Source of the DNA: Prolixibacteraceae bacterium
GTDB taxonomy: Bacteria > Bacteroidota > Bacteroidia > Bacteroidales > Prolixibacteraceae
Reading direction: 5' to 3'
Assembly: GCA_016931875.1 (NCBI GenBank)
Contig: JAFGDX010000391.1
Coordinates: 1 to 8,351, forward strand
DNA length: 8,351 nucleotides
This document shows, piece after piece, positions 6,752 to 8,351 of the stretch (the first letter of the stretch is position 1; the number at the start of each line of letters is the position of its first letter). Made by a program: the position numbers and the translations under genes. Below the pieces are notes generated by a model that was not told where the DNA came from, did no database searches, and saw nothing but the letters and a program-made list of their open reading frames with translations.

Positions 6752-7345
6752 TTAGTAAAACTTTTCTTCCCTGGCCAGCATTTCGAGTATTTTTTTCATT
6801 CTCCGCTCGCGTGTTTCGGGCTTTTTGGCAGTTTGAAGCCTCCACCCAATTGCATAGGTATTGGTTTTATTTAAGGTTTTGAAAAATGCATGTGCTTTTT
6901 TATTCTTTGCCAGCTCTTTCAAAAAATCTTCCGGCATCGTCATGTTCACCGGCGAATCATACGCTCTTTCCCACCTGCCATCGGCTTTTGCTGCTTCAAT
7001 CTGTTCACGGCCGGCGGGTCTCATTCTGCCCTCTTTTTCAAGACGTGCCACCAATTCAACATTTCGTTTCGACCAGATACTTTTGGGCCGGCGCGGAGTA
7101 AATTTCTGCAGGTACGAAAGCTCATCATACTTTTTTGCCTGCCCGTCAATCCACCCAAAACACAAAGCTTCTTCCAATGCCTGCGCATGGGTAACCGTGG
7201 CAATTCCGGTATGTTTTTTAAAAACCTGCAACCACACACCATCAGAATTACTGTGATTTTGCCCGAGCCACTTATTCCATTGCCGGGAAGAGCTAAATGA
7301 TAAAATTGGCTGATTACTTTGGGTTGATTTTTTTGTATTGCTCAT
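6752..7345 (-). CDS. YdeI/OmpD-associated family protein
   Basis: A soluble 197-residue protein without a signal peptide. It carries the recognisable family core ALEEALCFGWIDGQAKKYDE (56-75), FTPRRPKSIWSKRNVELVARL (82-102), the AGREQIEAAKADGRWERAYD stretch (111-130) and a C-terminal segment AHAFFKTLNKTNTYAIGWRL (151-170) followed by the basic tail ETRERRMKKILEML. Members are annotated as YdeI/OmpD-associated or bacteriocin-protection proteins, names that come from a few enterobacterial observations; the biochemical role is not established. The ATG at 7345 is preceded directly by AGAAAGG, too close to act as a normal Shine-Dalgarno sequence. A YrdB-type membrane protein gene follows 38 nt downstream. 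No link to the kdu genes is apparent. Confidence 0.9.
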   Translation of the reverse strand: MSNTKKSTQSNQPILSFSSSRQWNKWLGQNHSNSDGVWLQVFKKHTGIATVTHAQALEEALCFGWIDGQAKKYDELSYLQKFTPRRPKSIWSKRNVELVARLEKEGRMRPAGREQIEAAKADGRWERAYDSPVNMTMPEDFLKELAKNKKAHAFFKTLNKTNTYAIGWRLQTAKKPETRERRMKKILEMLAREEKFY

Positions 7346-7571
7346 CCTTTCTGTTTTACTATCAAAAAAAACTAAAATTAGTTACCCATTCCCCGGTTGG
7401 TCCATCGATGAAAAAGGATTCTTTTTGTATTTTTTTAAACATTTAAGATGAATATTCGTTCAAAGCCTGCTGTTAAAATTGTACATTTTCTAAGCAACTA
7501 CATCACACACAACTGTTTCAATCGTATACATGTTGCGTGGTCCGTTTTTTGGCAAACTGAAAAATAAAAGC

Positions 7572-7605
7572 AAAGGGGTGTTTCTGTTTCCAGAAGCACC
7601 CCTTT
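7572..7605 (-). terminator. Terminator of the methyltransferase gene
   Basis: A 15-bp inverted repeat with a 4-nt loop starts 13 nt after the methyltransferase stop codon. On the minus strand the stem is AAAGGGGTG/CACCCCTTT plus an upper TTCTG/CAGAA segment with one C-A mismatch, closed by a GAAA (GNRA-type) tetraloop and followed by GCTTTTATTTTT. Read on the plus strand the mismatch becomes a U-G wobble, but no T run follows, so its main direction is minus. Confidence 0.8.
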
Positions 7606-7618
7606 ATTTCATCTGCCA

Positions 7619-8351
7619 TTAAATCTTTTTCCCAATATAAAATACATAACCATAATACGCTTTGTACTTGTCATAAAGCTGAGTTTCATGGCGTTGATTT
7701 GCAATAAATTCTTCGGCAGTTTTATTCCCTTTGTGTTTTTTCAGAAAAGCTTTCTGCACGGGAACCTGGGGTGCATAAAAATGCTCTGTCCAGCAATTTT
7801 CAGGAAGAACAAAAGTAGCCAACGGAATATATCCTGCTTTTTGCATTTGAGCCACTTTATTTGGAATCGTGTCGATTTCAGGATACGCATCCATCCAGAA
7901 CTCATTAATTTCTGCCGGCCGTGTTTCGGTAAACCACGACACTTCTGAAACAGCCACACAGCCTCCTGTTTTCAAAAAATCCCGCCATTCATTTAGTCCC
8001 CGCTCAAACCCGATGTTATAAATGGCTCCTTCCGACCAGATAAGGTCTAATTCTTCGTTCTGAAAAGAAAGGTTGTCCATCGACCCGACAATTCCTTTAG
8101 CCCGCTCCTGCAGGTTTAATTTGCAGGCATTGGAATTGAACAAATCAATAAAATCGGGGAACAGATCGATACCGGTAATTTGTCCCTGTGTATGTAGTGC
8201 CAGCACCATTGTCTGGCCGCCGGTTCCGCACCCAATATCGGCAATGCGCGATTGATGGTTCAGCGGTTCAATAAAACTCAATGCTTTTAAGGTTATTTCC
8301 GGACTGCCGGGCCCTTGTCGTTCTAAACCTGAAAAATATTCGCAGATTAAA
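7619..8351 (-). CDS. Class I SAM-dependent methyltransferase, 5' end outside window
   Basis: 243 codons are visible. The frame stays open to the right edge, and the upstream part ([20 protein letters not shown]) is clearly part of the protein, so an apparent internal start at TTG 8281 is not the real one. Numbered from the first visible codon (8350-8348), the glycine-rich SAM motif [11 protein letters not shown] is at 37-47, the acidic strand-2 residue is D62 (GIDLF), MDNLSF is at 91-96, and LDLIWSEGA (101-109) is the strand-4 motif. The rest is the usual Rossmann-like half plus a C-terminal region with FYAPQVPVQ and [11 protein letters not shown] near the end. The substrate cannot be read from the sequence; small-molecule methyltransferases of the Methyltransf_11/25 type are the closest match. 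It ends 13 nt before a strong terminator and is transcribed separately from the YdeI-type gene. Confidence 0.93.
   Translation of the reverse strand, partial: LICEYFSGLERQGPGSPEITLKALSFIEPLNHQSRIADIGCGTGGQTMVLALHTQGQITGIDLFPDFIDLFNSNACKLNLQERAKGIVGSMDNLSFQNEELDLIWSEGAIYNIGFERGLNEWRDFLKTGGCVAVSEVSWFTETRPAEINEFWMDAYPEIDTIPNKVAQMQKAGYIPLATFVLPENCWTEHFYAPQVPVQKAFLKKHKGNKTAEEFIANQRHETQLYDKYKAYYGYVFYIGKKI

Noticed and set aside
6861..7300. Overlapping plus-strand frames of 131 and 136 codons
   Set aside because: Both are antisense to the YdeI/OmpD-associated gene and Cys/Phe/His-rich in the manner of shadow frames.
7370..7383. AACTAA-AA-TTAGTT inverted repeat upstream of the YdeI-type gene
   Set aside because: AT-only arms with a 2-base loop in an AT-rich region; likely chance, and not tied to a convincing promoter.
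7619..8281. Methyltransferase start at TTG 8281
   Set aside because: The frame continues to the window edge with conserved family sequence ([15 protein letters not shown]), so the true start lies outside.

Overview
The window looks like a chromosomal segment of a Bacteroidota bacterium. The evidence is a SusC-type TonB-dependent receptor, a lipoprotein of the DUF4861 type, AT-rich translation starts without Shine-Dalgarno sequences, and promoter candidates of the Bacteroidota form (TTG, then about 20 bp, then TAnnTTTG). The protein flavour suggests the Marinilabiliales/Prolixibacteraceae area, but that finer placement is a guess.

Layout: (1) 1-1403, minus strand, is the first 467 codons of a SusC/RagA-type outer-membrane receptor that runs off the left edge. 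(2) 1404-2169 is a long AT-rich gap holding the receptor's probable promoter and leader and, at its right end, the terminator of the next operon. (3) 2170-5117, minus strand, is an operon kduI - kduD - DUF4861 lipoprotein, with 34 nt and then 1 nt between genes. (4) 5118-5242 is a compact divergent control region built around a perfect 16-bp palindrome. (5) 5243-6280, plus strand, is a LacI-family regulator. (6) 6366-7345, minus strand, is a YdeI/OmpD-associated family gene followed by a small four-helix YrdB-type membrane protein. (7) 7346-7618 is non-coding with a strong hairpin terminator. (8) 7619-8351, minus strand, is a class I SAM-dependent methyltransferase whose start lies outside the window.

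The left two thirds form one physiological unit for uronic-acid polysaccharide use (pectin, or another polymer cleaved by lyases to 4,5-unsaturated uronates). The receptor would import oligosaccharides across the outer membrane. KduI isomerises 5-keto-4-deoxyuronate and KduD reduces the product to 2-keto-3-deoxygluconate. The DUF4861 lipoprotein is an uncharacterised exported partner. The LacI regulator probably controls the kdu operon and itself through the palindrome, which contains the -33 element of both divergent promoters. No polysaccharide lyase, SusD, kdgK or kdgA is inside the window, so the polymer cannot be named. The right third is ordinary, functionally unrelated accessory or housekeeping content.

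The points most worth a second look are the shared operator/dual -33 arrangement and the DUF4861 lipoprotein locked to kduD. I did not see a CRISPR array, transposon, RNA gene or other clearly novel system.
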